Of a DNA stretch of 63,408 bases, positions 1 to 8,998 are shown in pieces. This DNA is from an uncultured Cellvibrio sp. (GTDB lineage: Bacteria > Pseudomonadota > Gammaproteobacteria > Pseudomonadales > Cellvibrionaceae). Below the pieces are notes generated by a model that saw only the letters and a program-made list of their open reading frames with translations, did not search any database and was not told the DNA's origin. The DNA lies in the NCBI GenBank assembly GCA_937958105.1, contig CALFXJ010000022.1:1-63408 (forward strand), read 5' to 3'. A program made the translations under genes and the position numbers. Position 1 is the first letter of the stretch; each line of letters starts with the position of its first letter.

Positions 1-1
1 C

Positions 2-3000
2 GACGTGAAACTGTGCGAGATGAATAATGCAGTGGCTGTGCGTATGGCTGATGGCAGACCGGTCGTATTCCCCTCGCTTAAGGCAGGAGAAACCAGTTTT
101 AATCGACTGGAACGGATGATGTTGATCAAGGATGTGCAAGGCTATGCCTTGGACACCAGCGATGGTTTGCGATATCGCTTCGCTCCCCATGAAGGTGCGC
201 CAGACAATCAGCTGCTGATCTCAATCAAACAGAAATCCAGCGGCGCACTTATTGATTTCCAATACAACGTCGAAGGTCAGCTTCTACAGATTATCGACAG
301 CGGTGGCCGCTTTATTCGATTCACCTATACTGATGACGGGCGTATTCAGCAGATCCTGCTGCCTGATCCGCAATCCAATGTTACCCGTGATCACACCTCG
401 CCCCAATGGCTGCGCGCGGTCGAGTATACGTACCGTGACGGCCTTCTGGTCAGTGCTGCAGACGCTCTCGATCAACCATTGACTTATTACTACGAGAACA
501 AGCTGTTAGTGAAGGAGACCCTTCGTAATAACGTCAACTTTTATTTTGAATATGATCGCTATGACCAGGACGGCCGCTGCGTAAAAACCTGGGGAGACGG
601 GGGGATTTACGGACGGCATATTCACTATGACATTGCCAACAATATCACCTATGTCAAAGACTCACTGGGCCATGTGACCACCTATTATCACGATGGAGTT
701 CTGCCGTACAAGGTTGTAGATCCTCTGCAGAACACTACTCAAACCGCATATAACGAATATGCGCAAGTCCTCTGCGAGACCAATGAACTGGGTTACAAAA
801 CTCACTATGAATACAACGAGCGAGGCAACAACACCAAGATCACACGAGCTGATGGCGCCAGCATCCAATTCGTTTATGACGAAAGAGAAAACCTCGTAGA
901 GTTTATCGATTGGATCGCCAATCGTTGGCGCTTTGAATACGACCAGTTTAATCGTCTGTCAGCCAGGATAAATCCTCTTGGCGAATCTGCTCGGTATACC
1001 TACAGCGATTCATTGCTCAGCTCTGTTACTGATACAGCCGGTAATCAGTTCCACTTTCACTATGACCAGAACTTCAACTTGCGCAGCATTCAGGAAGGAA
1101 ACCTTGAGCAAATTCTCCTGGAGCACGATGCTCTCGGAAATTTACTCGCCTCACAAGACAACCGAGGCAATCGTCGCCGGCTCTACTATGACAAACTCGG
1201 TCGCGTGCAGAAAATTGAGGAGCCAGACGGAAATCTTCGCGTATTTGCTTATGATGGCGACGGCAATATTGTTCGGGCAAAGGATCAGCAGCATGAGGTA
1301 TTTCTTACCTACTGCGGTTTAGGTCAGCTGGCCTCGCGAACGCAGGCAGGTGTCACTGTAAAATTTGAATACGATACGGAAGAGCAACTTATCGCCATTC
1401 GCAATGAACATGGACGTATCTATCAGTTTGAGCGCAACGCACGTGGCGAGATAATCAGTGAATCCGGCTTTGACGGGTTGATGCGTCAATTCATCAAAGA
1501 CCCGGCGGGCCGCACGACTCGCATCAACCGCCCCGGAAAGCGTTATTCTGTATATAACTACGATGTAAACGGCCAGCTCACCAAGGTGCTTCACAACGAT
1601 GGCACTTATAAAGAGTTCGCCTATCGGGAAGACGGCGAATTAATAAAAGCCGCCAATGAATCCATTTCACTTAAATGGGACCTAGATCCACTCGGTAGAA
1701 TATGCAAGGAGTATCAAGGCGAATTCTGGGTAGCATCAGAATATGATGCATTAGGCCACCGCACTAGAATTCAATCCTCGTTAGGGCTTAATCAATCTAT
1801 TTTGCGCAACAACACCGGAGATATTGTAAAGATATCTACCGGTGCGGAACGATTCGAAGCCGAATTCAAACGCGACAATCAAGGCCTCGAAATTCAACGA
1901 AGCTTACCCGGCGGAATCCAAAGCCGCTGGAGCCGCGACAAACTCGGACGTCCTATCCGTCATGAAATTGGTCAGGAAAAGCAACTGTATAGCAGCAAGA
2001 CCTATGTCTGGGGCTTGAATAACCGCTTGCTGAAATTGATTGATGGACTTAATCGCGAAACTGTTTTCCAACATGACGCAGTAGGTAATTTACTCTCCGC
2101 GCGGTACAGCGATGGAAGTTTTGATTTACGGATGCCCGACGCTGTCGGCAACCTGTTTAAAACACCTTCGCAGAAAGACCGTGAGTATGGCCCAGCTGGG
2201 CAATTACTCGCTGTACACTCTTCTAAAGGTACGACACGATACAGCTACGATGTCGAAGGCAACCTGATCAGCAAGCTCGAGCCCGGCGAAAAGCTCTGGC
2301 GCTATGAGTGGAACAGCAACGGCATGCTGGCGAAAGTCATTCGCCCCGATGGCCAAGAAGTCTGTTTTGACTACGACCCGCTAGGCCGCCGCATTCGCAA
2401 AACATTTAATAATAAAATTACCCGTTGGGTATGGGACGGCAACAACCCACTTCACGAATGGGTTGAACACCTTCCCGGAAACCTCAGTGCAACCCAGATT
2501 TTGTCGCGGCAACAACTTGCCGAAGATATCCGCGCAACCCAGCGCCAACAACTGCTGCAAGCTATCGAATCCCAGGGCCCTCCCGCCTTTGAAGAAGGTA
2601 ACATCGATAACCCTGTTACCTGGCTTTTTGAGCCTGACAGTTTCACGCCCATGGCCAAACTTGTGGGCGATGAGCACTACTCTATAATCGCCGACCACCT
2701 CGGCACTCCGAGCGTCATCTTCGACAAGAATGGCCAACAGGTCTGGGCCAGCGAGATAGACGTCTGGGGCAATCTGCGGCAGCTGCGCGGAGAAAGAAAT
2801 TTTTGCCCATTCCGTTTTCCGGGGCAGTATGAGGATGACGAAACTGGGCTTTATTACAATCGGTTTAGGTACTATGATCCGACCACTGCACAATATATCA
2901 GTCAAGATCCAATAAGGCTTGCTGGAGGCATACATTTACACAAATATGTTGGAGATCCTTTATTCGAAACAGATCCTTTAGGATTGGCTTGTCACCGCGG

Positions 3001-3304
3001 AAAACCTCGAATAGACGATGGCAATTCAAAGGAAGGTTGGATTCACATAGATGCGAGACATGTTTCTGGATCTCATTCCCATGGCGCAGGCGATCTGTTT
3101 GCACCGGGCACTACGAGGCAGCAATTACAGAATGCAGCACAATTCCTTGTGCAAAAAGGAACTAGAATTTCTGATCCATCCAGAAGAATTCAAACGTTCG
3201 AAAAGCGCATGAGGGTAAATGGCAAACGTGATCGCGTACGAGTTATTGTGGATTCCGAAGATGGGAACCGAGTCATTACCATTTTCCCAGTACGTAGTGA
3301 ATAG
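2..3304 (+). CDS. RHS/YD-repeat polymorphic toxin, 5'-truncated by the window edge
   Basis: The reading frame is open at the left edge, so the N-terminal part lies outside; about 1,100 codons are visible. Most of the protein is YD-type repeats (many YDxxG and FEYD units) that form the RHS cage. The conserved RHS end follows, with the run FPGQYEDDETGLYYNRFRYY and then DPIRLAGG; it closes with DPLGL near base 2985. This motif is the known self-cleavage point behind which variable toxin tips sit. The tip is about 105 residues. It contains GWIHIDARHV and a basic strand-rich end (RRIQTFEKR, RVRVIVD, RVITIFPV). That pattern is reminiscent of compact BECR-fold RNases, but the toxin class is inference. 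The next gene, 9 bases downstream, is the likely immunity gene. RHS proteins are usually exported by type VI secretion or act in contact-dependent competition. Confidence 0.9.
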   Translation, partial: DVKLCEMNNAVAVRMADGRPVVFPSLKAGETSFNRLERMMLIKDVQGYALDTSDGLRYRFAPHEGAPDNQLLISIKQKSSGALIDFQYNVEGQLLQIIDSGGRFIRFTYTDDGRIQQILLPDPQSNVTRDHTSPQWLRAVEYTYRDGLLVSAADALDQPLTYYYENKLLVKETLRNNVNFYFEYDRYDQDGRCVKTWGDGGIYGRHIHYDIANNITYVKDSLGHVTTYYHDGVLPYKVVDPLQNTTQTAYNEYAQVLCETNELGYKTHYEYNERGNNTKITRADGASIQFVYDERENLVEFIDWIANRWRFEYDQFNRLSARINPLGESARYTYSDSLLSSVTDTAGNQFHFHYDQNFNLRSIQEGNLEQILLEHDALGNLLASQDNRGNRRRLYYDKLGRVQKIEEPDGNLRVFAYDGDGNIVRAKDQQHEVFLTYCGLGQLASRTQAGVTVKFEYDTEEQLIAIRNEHGRIYQFERNARGEIISESGFDGLMRQFIKDPAGRTTRINRPGKRYSVYNYDVNGQLTKVLHNDGTYKEFAYREDGELIKAANESISLKWDLDPLGRICKEYQGEFWVASEYDALGHRTRIQSSLGLNQSILRNNTGDIVKISTGAERFEAEFKRDNQGLEIQRSLPGGIQSRWSRDKLGRPIRHEIGQEKQLYSSKTYVWGLNNRLLKLIDGLNRETVFQHDAVGNLLSARYSDGSFDLRMPDAVGNLFKTPSQKDREYGPAGQLLAVHSSKGTTRYSYDVEGNLISKLEPGEKLWRYEWNSNGMLAKVIRPDGQEVCFDYDPLGRRIRKTFNNKITRWVWDGNNPLHEWVEHLPGNLSATQILSRQQLAEDIRATQRQQLLQAIESQGPPAFEEGNIDNPVTWLFEPDSFTPMAKLVGDEHYSIIADHLGTPSVIFDKNGQQVWASEIDVWGNLRQLRGERNFCPFRFPGQYEDDETGLYYNRFRYYDPTTAQYISQDPIRLAGGIHLHKYVGDPLFETDPLGLACHRGKPRIDDGNSKEGWIHIDARHVSGSHSHGAGDLFAPGTTRQQLQNAAQFLVQKGTRISDPSRRIQTFEKRMRVNGKRDRVRVIVDSEDGNRVITIFPVRSE

Positions 3305-3313
3305 GATGGATTT

Positions 3314-3778
3314 ATGATCTCATTTGTATTTTCGCGCAGAGACCCCGAAGCTCCTGGACATGGCTTTGATATCGGCGATTTAGAAATTGCCACACCAAAT
3401 GAAACAGCAACTACAAAACAACATAAACCAGATCAGGGTACTATGATTTACTTGATGATTATCTCACTGTTGGATTGCACCTACGAGTTCCTTAACAGCC
3501 CAAAGAAAAAGCAGATTGAGATTATCGCTCCCGATTCATCGTTTAGTCTTTTACTTCAAAGAAGCAAGCAGAAGAACCAGATAATCATTTCATCGGGAAA
3601 AAAGTTACTAGGTACATTCTCCGACAAAATTTTTGTTTCCAGTTTAATATCCGCGGTGGATTCATTTCTAGAAGGAACTAATTTACTTCAGAATGAGGAC
3701 CCTGTTCTAACAGATCTAACCAATTCATTATCCCGACTCCGAACTACTAACCATCAGCTCATGAACTCAGACCATTAA
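3314..3778 (+). CDS. Small protein downstream of the RHS toxin tip, probable immunity protein
   Basis: This 154-residue protein starts with ATG 9 bases after the RHS stop, with GGATGGA just upstream as a ribosome binding site. I do not recognise its family. It has no signal peptide. It is mixed alpha/beta, with a hydrophobic segment near residues 44-56 (MIYLMIISLLDC) followed by a Lys-rich stretch. In RHS and CdiA loci the gene directly after the variable toxin tip normally encodes the specific immunity protein, and both genes lie on the same strand in tight spacing. The role is therefore inferred from position only. Its codon use looks more A+T-rich than the TCA genes next to it, which fits the mobile character of toxin-tip/immunity pairs. 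Confidence 0.7.
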   Translation: MISFVFSRRDPEAPGHGFDIGDLEIATPNETATTKQHKPDQGTMIYLMIISLLDCTYEFLNSPKKKQIEIIAPDSSFSLLLQRSKQKNQIIISSGKKLLGTFSDKIFVSSLISAVDSFLEGTNLLQNEDPVLTDLTNSLSRLRTTNHQLMNSDH

Positions 3779-3932
3779 TAAACGTTCCATAATCACAATA
3801 ACCTTATCCAGAAATGTAGTTACCAAGAGCTATCTGTCGCATCGGATTGAACTTTGACACCTGGAGCCAAAGAGCACCACTCAATTGCCGCCACTGAAAC
3901 CCCAACAACGAACTGACAGCTTTTTACCCAAT

Positions 3933-3960
3933 AAAAAAGGCGACCGAAGTCGCCTTTTTT
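3933..3960 (-). terminator. Intrinsic terminator after sucD
   Basis: A perfect 12-bp inverted repeat (AAAAAAGGCGAC / GTCGCCTTTTTT) surrounds a four-base loop. Read on the minus strand the loop is TTCG closed by C-G, the extra-stable UUCG tetraloop, followed by a T run. It lies 15 bases past the sucD stop and ends the leftward TCA transcript. By symmetry it could also stop rightward transcription from the RHS locus. Confidence 0.88.
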
Positions 3961-3975
3961 ACACCACTCAAGAAC

Positions 3976-4848
3976 TTACCAGCCAGTAACTTCTTTCAGT
4001 GCTTTACCAATGTCAGCCAGACTCTTAACAGTCTTCACACCAGCATCTTCCAGTGCAGCAAACTTCTCAGCCGCTGTACCTTTACCGCCGGAGATGATCG
4101 CGCCAGCGTGGCCCATGCGCTTACCAGCCGGTGCAGTAACACCAGCAATATAAGACACAACCGGCTTGGTTACGTTAGCTTTGATGTAAGCAGCCGCTTC
4201 TTCTTCTGCTGAACCGCCGATTTCACCGATCATCACGATTGCTTCGGTTTGTGGGTCTTCCTGGAACAGCTTCAGAATGTCGATGAAGTTAGAACCCGGG
4301 ATCGGGTCACCACCGATACCCACGCACGTGGATTGACCGAAACCATAATCAGTAGTCTGCTTAACAGCTTCATAGGTCAAGGTACCGGAGCGGGACACAA
4401 TACCTACTTTACCTGGCTTGTGGATGTGACCAGGCATAATACCGATCTTACATTCACCGGGAGTGATAACACCGGGGCAGTTAGGACCAATCAGACGCAC
4501 ACCCAGCTCGTCGCATTTTACTTTAGCGTCCAGCATATCCAGTGTCGGAATACCTTCAGTAATACAAACGATCAGCTTGATGCCACCGTTTGCCGCTTCC
4601 AGGATCGAATCCTTACAGAAAGGTGCCGGTACATAGATAACAGAGGCTTCTGCGCCTGTCGCTTCTACCGCTTCTTTAACAGTATTGAATACTGGCAGGC
4701 CGAGGTGAGTTTGACCACCTTTGCCCGGCGTAACACCGCCAACCATCTTGGTGCCGTAAGCAATAGCTTGTTCAGAGTGGAAGGTGCCCTGAGAACCGGT
4801 AAAACCCTGACAAATAACTTTAGTGTCTTTGTTAATTAAAACGCTCAT
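3976..4848 (-). CDS. sucD: Succinyl-CoA synthetase (ADP-forming), alpha subunit
   Basis: SucD carries the CoA-binding Rossmann domain and the phosphorylated histidine of succinyl-CoA synthetase, which makes succinate, CoA and ATP from succinyl-CoA in the TCA cycle. The 290-residue length matches the family. The N-terminus MSVLINKDTKVICQGFTGSQ is the conserved CoA-binding start, and the active histidine sits in GHAGAIISGGKG at about residue 246. GPNCPGVI and GIGGDPIPG are also family motifs. It lies 17 bases downstream of sucC, its partner subunit, and is the last gene of the leftward sdh-suc block, followed by a strong terminator. Confidence 0.98.
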   Translation of the reverse strand: MSVLINKDTKVICQGFTGSQGTFHSEQAIAYGTKMVGGVTPGKGGQTHLGLPVFNTVKEAVEATGAEASVIYVPAPFCKDSILEAANGGIKLIVCITEGIPTLDMLDAKVKCDELGVRLIGPNCPGVITPGECKIGIMPGHIHKPGKVGIVSRSGTLTYEAVKQTTDYGFGQSTCVGIGGDPIPGSNFIDILKLFQEDPQTEAIVMIGEIGGSAEEEAAAYIKANVTKPVVSYIAGVTAPAGKRMGHAGAIISGGKGTAAEKFAALEDAGVKTVKSLADIGKALKEVTGW

Positions 4849-4865
4849 GATTTCCCCCTGGGCCC

Positions 4866-6032
4866 TTACGCGTTAGCCGCTGCAGCAACCACTTTCTGGG
4901 CAGCGCCAGTCAAGTCGGTGTCAGCAATGATGTTCAAGCCGCTGTCAGTCAGCACTTTTGCACCCAGTTCAGCGTTGTTACCTTGCAGGCGCACAACAAC
5001 GGGTACTTTTACACCGACTTCTTTAACAGCGCCGATAACGCCTTCAGCGATCATGTCGCAGCGTACGATGCCACCAAAGATGTTGATGAATACGGCTTTA
5101 ACATTGTCGTCAGACAGAATAATTTTGAACGCTTCAACTACACGTTCTTTGGTCGCACCACCGCCCACATCGAGGAAGTTGGCAGGCTGGCCACCGTGCA
5201 GCTTAACAATGTCCATAGTACCCATAGCCAGACCGGCACCATTAACCATGCAGCCGATGTTGCCATCCAATGCTACATAGTTAAGCTCCCAGGAGGCTGC
5301 GTGCGCTTCGCGTGCATCTTCCTGAGTAGGATCCTGCATTTCTTTCAATTCAGGATGACGATACAAGGCGTTACCATCGATAACAAGTTTTGCATCCAGG
5401 CAGTGCAGATTCCCTTCTGGGGTAATTACCAGCGGGTTAACTTCCAGCAGTGCCAGATCTTTTTCTTTGAACAACCGAGCCAGGTTCAGGAAGATATTTA
5501 CAAATTGGTTAACTTGCTTACCTTCGAGACCCAGTTTGAATGCCAGCTCACGCCCTTGGAATGGTTGAGCACCAACCAGTGGGTCGATAGTGGCTTTGAG
5601 GATTTTTTCCGGGGTTTCGTGCGCAACTTTCTCGATCTCCACACCACCTTCAGTAGATGCCATGAATACGATACGACGGCTGGAACGATCTACTACTGCG
5701 CCCAGATATAATTCTTTGGCGATGTCAGTGCAGGTTTCCACCAGAATGCGGCTAACGGGTTGGCCTTTTTCGTCAGTTTGGTAAGTCACCAGGTTTTTGC
5801 CCAGCCACTGTTCAGCGAAGGCTTTGATTTCTTCTTTGCTCTTAACGAGCTTCACACCGCCCGCCTTACCGCGGCCACCGGCATGAACCTGAGCCTTAAC
5901 TACAAACATATCACCACCGATCTTATCGGCAGCTTCCACCGCTTCAGCAACTGTTGCTGCAGCGATGCCTTTGGATACAGGCAAACCATACTGGGCAAAG
6001 AGTTGTTTACCCTGATACTCGTGCAAATTCAT
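4866..6032 (-). CDS. sucC: Succinyl-CoA synthetase (ADP-forming), beta subunit
   Basis: SucC has an N-terminal ATP-grasp domain that binds nucleotide and a C-terminal flavodoxin-like domain that contacts SucD. The 388-residue length equals that of the E. coli protein. Visible motifs are MNLHEYQGKQLF at the start, VKAQVHAGGRGKAGGVK in the ATP-grasp fold, LEVNPL for metal/nucleotide binding, and FINIFGGIVRCD with GNNAELGAK in the C-terminal half. A spacer of about 200 bp separates it from lpd upstream. That spacer holds a perfect 8-bp hairpin (GCAGCAAC / GTTGCTGC, 6201-6220) and a GCGGT/ACCGC hairpin near 6107-6125, possibly RNA processing or attenuation structures. Confidence 0.98.
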   Translation of the reverse strand: MNLHEYQGKQLFAQYGLPVSKGIAAATVAEAVEAADKIGGDMFVVKAQVHAGGRGKAGGVKLVKSKEEIKAFAEQWLGKNLVTYQTDEKGQPVSRILVETCTDIAKELYLGAVVDRSSRRIVFMASTEGGVEIEKVAHETPEKILKATIDPLVGAQPFQGRELAFKLGLEGKQVNQFVNIFLNLARLFKEKDLALLEVNPLVITPEGNLHCLDAKLVIDGNALYRHPELKEMQDPTQEDAREAHAASWELNYVALDGNIGCMVNGAGLAMGTMDIVKLHGGQPANFLDVGGGATKERVVEAFKIILSDDNVKAVFINIFGGIVRCDMIAEGVIGAVKEVGVKVPVVVRLQGNNAELGAKVLTDSGLNIIADTDLTGAAQKVVAAAANA

Positions 6033-6227
6033 GGTGTTATTCCATTTTGACGAATTGTTGAACTTGATAAGGAGTCATAACAAGTCAACGGAAGTTATCG
6101 ATGACGGCGCGGTCTTTTGAACCGCACCGCCCCCCTGGGGTGAGTTTATTAACTCAAGAGCAAGACTCTGCGGTCTTCTTTATCTTCATCGACACCGATC
6201 GCAGCAACATGGGTTGCTGCTCGATCA

Positions 6228-7667
6228 TCAACGCTTCTTCTTGTTGGCGATATGAATGGCATGGCCATGCACGCCCAACGCGGCTTCTTTTACAGTTTCC
6301 GACAGTGTCGGGTGACCAAATACCATCATGCCTATATCTTCGGCACTGGAGCCAAATTCCATTGCAATAGCCACTTGCTGGATCAGATCCGCTGCGCTCG
6401 GGCCAACAATATGGGCACCTAAGATCCGATCTGTTTCAGCGTGGGCAATGATCTTCACCAGGCCCTGAGTTTCATTGGCAGCCAAGGCACGGCCACTGGC
6501 AACAAAGGGGAAAGTACCTACGTTGTAGGGCTCACCCGCTGCTTTCACCTGCTCTTCGGTTTTACCAACTGCAGCAACTTCGGGGTGGGTGTAGATAACG
6601 TTTGGAATGATGTCGTAGTTCATCACAGTCTTCTGGCCAGCAATGCGCTCAGCGACCATCACACCTTCTTCAGACCCTTTGTGTGCCAGCATCGGGCCGC
6701 GCACAACGTCACCGATAGCCCAGACACCCGGCGCATTGGTAGAGCACAGGTCATTAACGTAGATGAAGCCACGCTCATCCAGGTTCACGCCACTGTCAGC
6801 AGCCAGCAGACCTTCGGTGTATGGACGACGACCCACGCACACGATCAGTTTGTCGAAGGTTTCTTTCTGCTCTTTGCCGTCTTTGTCAGTGTAAGTAACA
6901 ACTACTTCATTACCTTTAACTTCAGAACCGGTTACGCGGCAGCTGGTGCGAATATCCAGACCCTGTTTGGTGAGGATCTTCATAGCTTCTTTTGCAATCT
7001 GCTGATCCATCATGGCGAGGAAGCTATCAAGTGCTTCCAGTACCACAACTTTCGAACCCAGGCGGTTCCACACACTGCCCAGCTCAAGACCGATAACACC
7101 AGCACCAATCACACCGAGACGCTCAGGTACAGAATCGAACTCCAGCGCACCGGTTGAGTTAACAATAATTTTGTCGTCGACGGGTGCGACCGGAATATTG
7201 ATCGGGCTGGAGCCGGATGCAAGGATTACGTTCTCGGCTTCAAGAATGGTGGTTTTACCCTCGTGATCGGTAAATTCCACTTTGCGGCCTGCCAGTAACT
7301 TTCCAGTGCCATACAATCCGGTTACACCGTTGGCTTTGAACAATGATGCAATACCACCGGTCAACTGTTTAACGATCTGGGCTTTACGCGCGATCATGGA
7401 TGGAACATCAATATTGATGCCGCTGGTGGTAATGCCGTGGACTTTAAAATCGTCCTTGGCTTCGTGATATTTGTAGGAACTGTCGAGCAGTGCTTTTGAC
7501 GGAATACAACCTACGTTCAAGCAGGTTCCACCGTTAACGCCCTTACCTTCTTCATTACGCCATTTTTCAATACAGGCAGTCTTCAAACCCAATTGCGCAG
7601 CACGAATCGCCGCCACATAACCGGCAGGTCCTGAACCAATTACGATCACATCATATTTTTCAGACAT
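6228..7667 (-). CDS. lpd: Dihydrolipoyl dehydrogenase (E3 of 2-oxoglutarate dehydrogenase)
   Basis: This flavoprotein reoxidises dihydrolipoyl groups on E2 and passes electrons to NAD+. The start MSEKYDVIVIGSGPAG is chosen over upstream in-frame codons because GGGAA lies 8 bases before this ATG and the FAD-binding strand begins directly; the product is 479 residues. The redox disulfide is in GGTCLNVGCIPSK (Cys49, Cys54), the NAD-binding glycines are in GVIGAGVIGLELG, and the catalytic His-Glu pair is in HPTLSETVKEAAL near the C-terminus. It sits between sucB and sucC in the leftward TCA block, the usual arrangement in Pseudomonas and relatives, so it probably serves the 2-oxoglutarate complex first. 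Confidence 0.97.
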   Translation of the reverse strand: MSEKYDVIVIGSGPAGYVAAIRAAQLGLKTACIEKWRNEEGKGVNGGTCLNVGCIPSKALLDSSYKYHEAKDDFKVHGITTSGINIDVPSMIARKAQIVKQLTGGIASLFKANGVTGLYGTGKLLAGRKVEFTDHEGKTTILEAENVILASGSSPINIPVAPVDDKIIVNSTGALEFDSVPERLGVIGAGVIGLELGSVWNRLGSKVVVLEALDSFLAMMDQQIAKEAMKILTKQGLDIRTSCRVTGSEVKGNEVVVTYTDKDGKEQKETFDKLIVCVGRRPYTEGLLAADSGVNLDERGFIYVNDLCSTNAPGVWAIGDVVRGPMLAHKGSEEGVMVAERIAGQKTVMNYDIIPNVIYTHPEVAAVGKTEEQVKAAGEPYNVGTFPFVASGRALAANETQGLVKIIAHAETDRILGAHIVGPSAADLIQQVAIAMEFGSSAEDIGMMVFGHPTLSETVKEAALGVHGHAIHIANKKKR

Positions 7668-7736
7668 AGTTTTCATTCCCAAATTTGTCGATGTGGTTGC
7701 CCGTGTGCCGGGCAACCTGGGTAAGACGGGTACAGA

Positions 7737-8948
7737 TTAAATTTCCAGCAGGATACGCGCAGGATCTTCGAGCAGATCCTTGATCGCCACCAGGAACTGC
7801 ACCGCTTCTTTACCGTCCAGCAGACGGTGATCGTAGGACAATGCCAAATACATCATCGGCAGAATTTTTACTTCGCCATTAACAGCCATTGGGCGCTCCT
7901 GGATCTTGTGCATTCCCAGGATAGCTGATTGCGGCAGATTCAGAATCGGAGTAGACAGGAGCGAACCAAATACACCGCCGTTGGTGATGGTGAAGGTACC
8001 GCCGGACATTTCTTCGATGCCCAGTTTGCCATCACGAGCGCGCAGACCGAAATCACGAATGGTGTTTTCGATAGTCGCCAGGCCCATGTTTTCGGCGTTG
8101 CGCAGTACCGGCACCACCAGACCTTTATCCGTGGAAACCGCCACACCAATGTCCTGGTAGCCATGATAAACAATGTCATTGTTATCAATCGACGCATTGA
8201 CTGCGGGGAAGCGACGCAAAGCCTCAACAGCGGCTTTAACAAAGAAACTCATGAAGCCCAGACGAGTACCGTTATGCGCTTTCTCAAACTGGTCTTTGTA
8301 TTTAGCACGCAACTCCATGATGGGTCCCATGTTCACTTCGTTGAACGTGGTCAGCATGGCAGTAGTGTTGGATGCTTCAAGCAGACGCTCGGCGATACGC
8401 TTGCGAAGGCGAGTCATGGGTACACGCTTCTCAACACGATCACCCACGGCTTCCATTGCAGGCACAGCGGGAGCAGCTGCCTTAGATGCCGATGCATTTG
8501 CAGGTGCGGATTTCAGATGATTAGCCACATCTTCTTTGGTAACCCGACCATCTTTACCTGTGCCCGACACATCAGCAGGATTGACGTTGTTTTCACTCGC
8601 CATCTTGCGTGCGGCAGGATTGACCAGCTTCTCACCACTGGCAGCAGGTTTTGCTTCTGCAGCCGGTGCTTCAGCCTTGGCTTCCTGCTTCGCCGCAGGA
8701 GCGGCCGCAGCGCCTTCCACGAACACAGCAATGACTTCATTGCTTAATACTGTGTCGCCCTCGCCTTTCAATATCTCGCTCAGGCTGCCATCAGCCGGTG
8801 CTACAACTTCCAATACAACTTTATCAGTCTCGATATCAACGATCAGCTCGTCGCGTGATACGGCTTCACCCGGCTTTTTATGCCAGGTAGCAATAGTCCC
8901 ATCCTGCACGGATTCAGGGAAAGTCGGGGCTTTAATTTCAATACTCAT
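7737..8948 (-). CDS. sucB: Dihydrolipoyllysine-residue succinyltransferase (E2 of 2-oxoglutarate dehydrogenase)
   Basis: SucB is the core of the 2-oxoglutarate dehydrogenase complex and transfers the succinyl group to CoA. Domain order is a single N-terminal lipoyl domain with the modified lysine in DIETDKVVLEV (Lys43), an Ala/Pro/Glu/Lys-rich flexible linker (about 80-105), a peripheral-subunit-binding domain (NPAARKMASENNV to TKEDV, about 108-145), a second Ala-rich linker, and the catalytic acetyltransferase-fold domain. The latter carries the active histidine in LSYDHRLLDGKEAV near the C-terminus. Length is 403 residues. It lies 50 bases after sucA and 69 bases before lpd on the same strand. 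Confidence 0.98.
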   Translation of the reverse strand: MSIEIKAPTFPESVQDGTIATWHKKPGEAVSRDELIVDIETDKVVLEVVAPADGSLSEILKGEGDTVLSNEVIAVFVEGAAAAPAAKQEAKAEAPAAEAKPAASGEKLVNPAARKMASENNVNPADVSGTGKDGRVTKEDVANHLKSAPANASASKAAAPAVPAMEAVGDRVEKRVPMTRLRKRIAERLLEASNTTAMLTTFNEVNMGPIMELRAKYKDQFEKAHNGTRLGFMSFFVKAAVEALRRFPAVNASIDNNDIVYHGYQDIGVAVSTDKGLVVPVLRNAENMGLATIENTIRDFGLRARDGKLGIEEMSGGTFTITNGGVFGSLLSTPILNLPQSAILGMHKIQERPMAVNGEVKILPMMYLALSYDHRLLDGKEAVQFLVAIKDLLEDPARILLEI

Positions 8949-8998
8949 TGCTCTTCCTTTATCTCTCGCTGTGATTCAGTAAACATCTCGCACTGATG

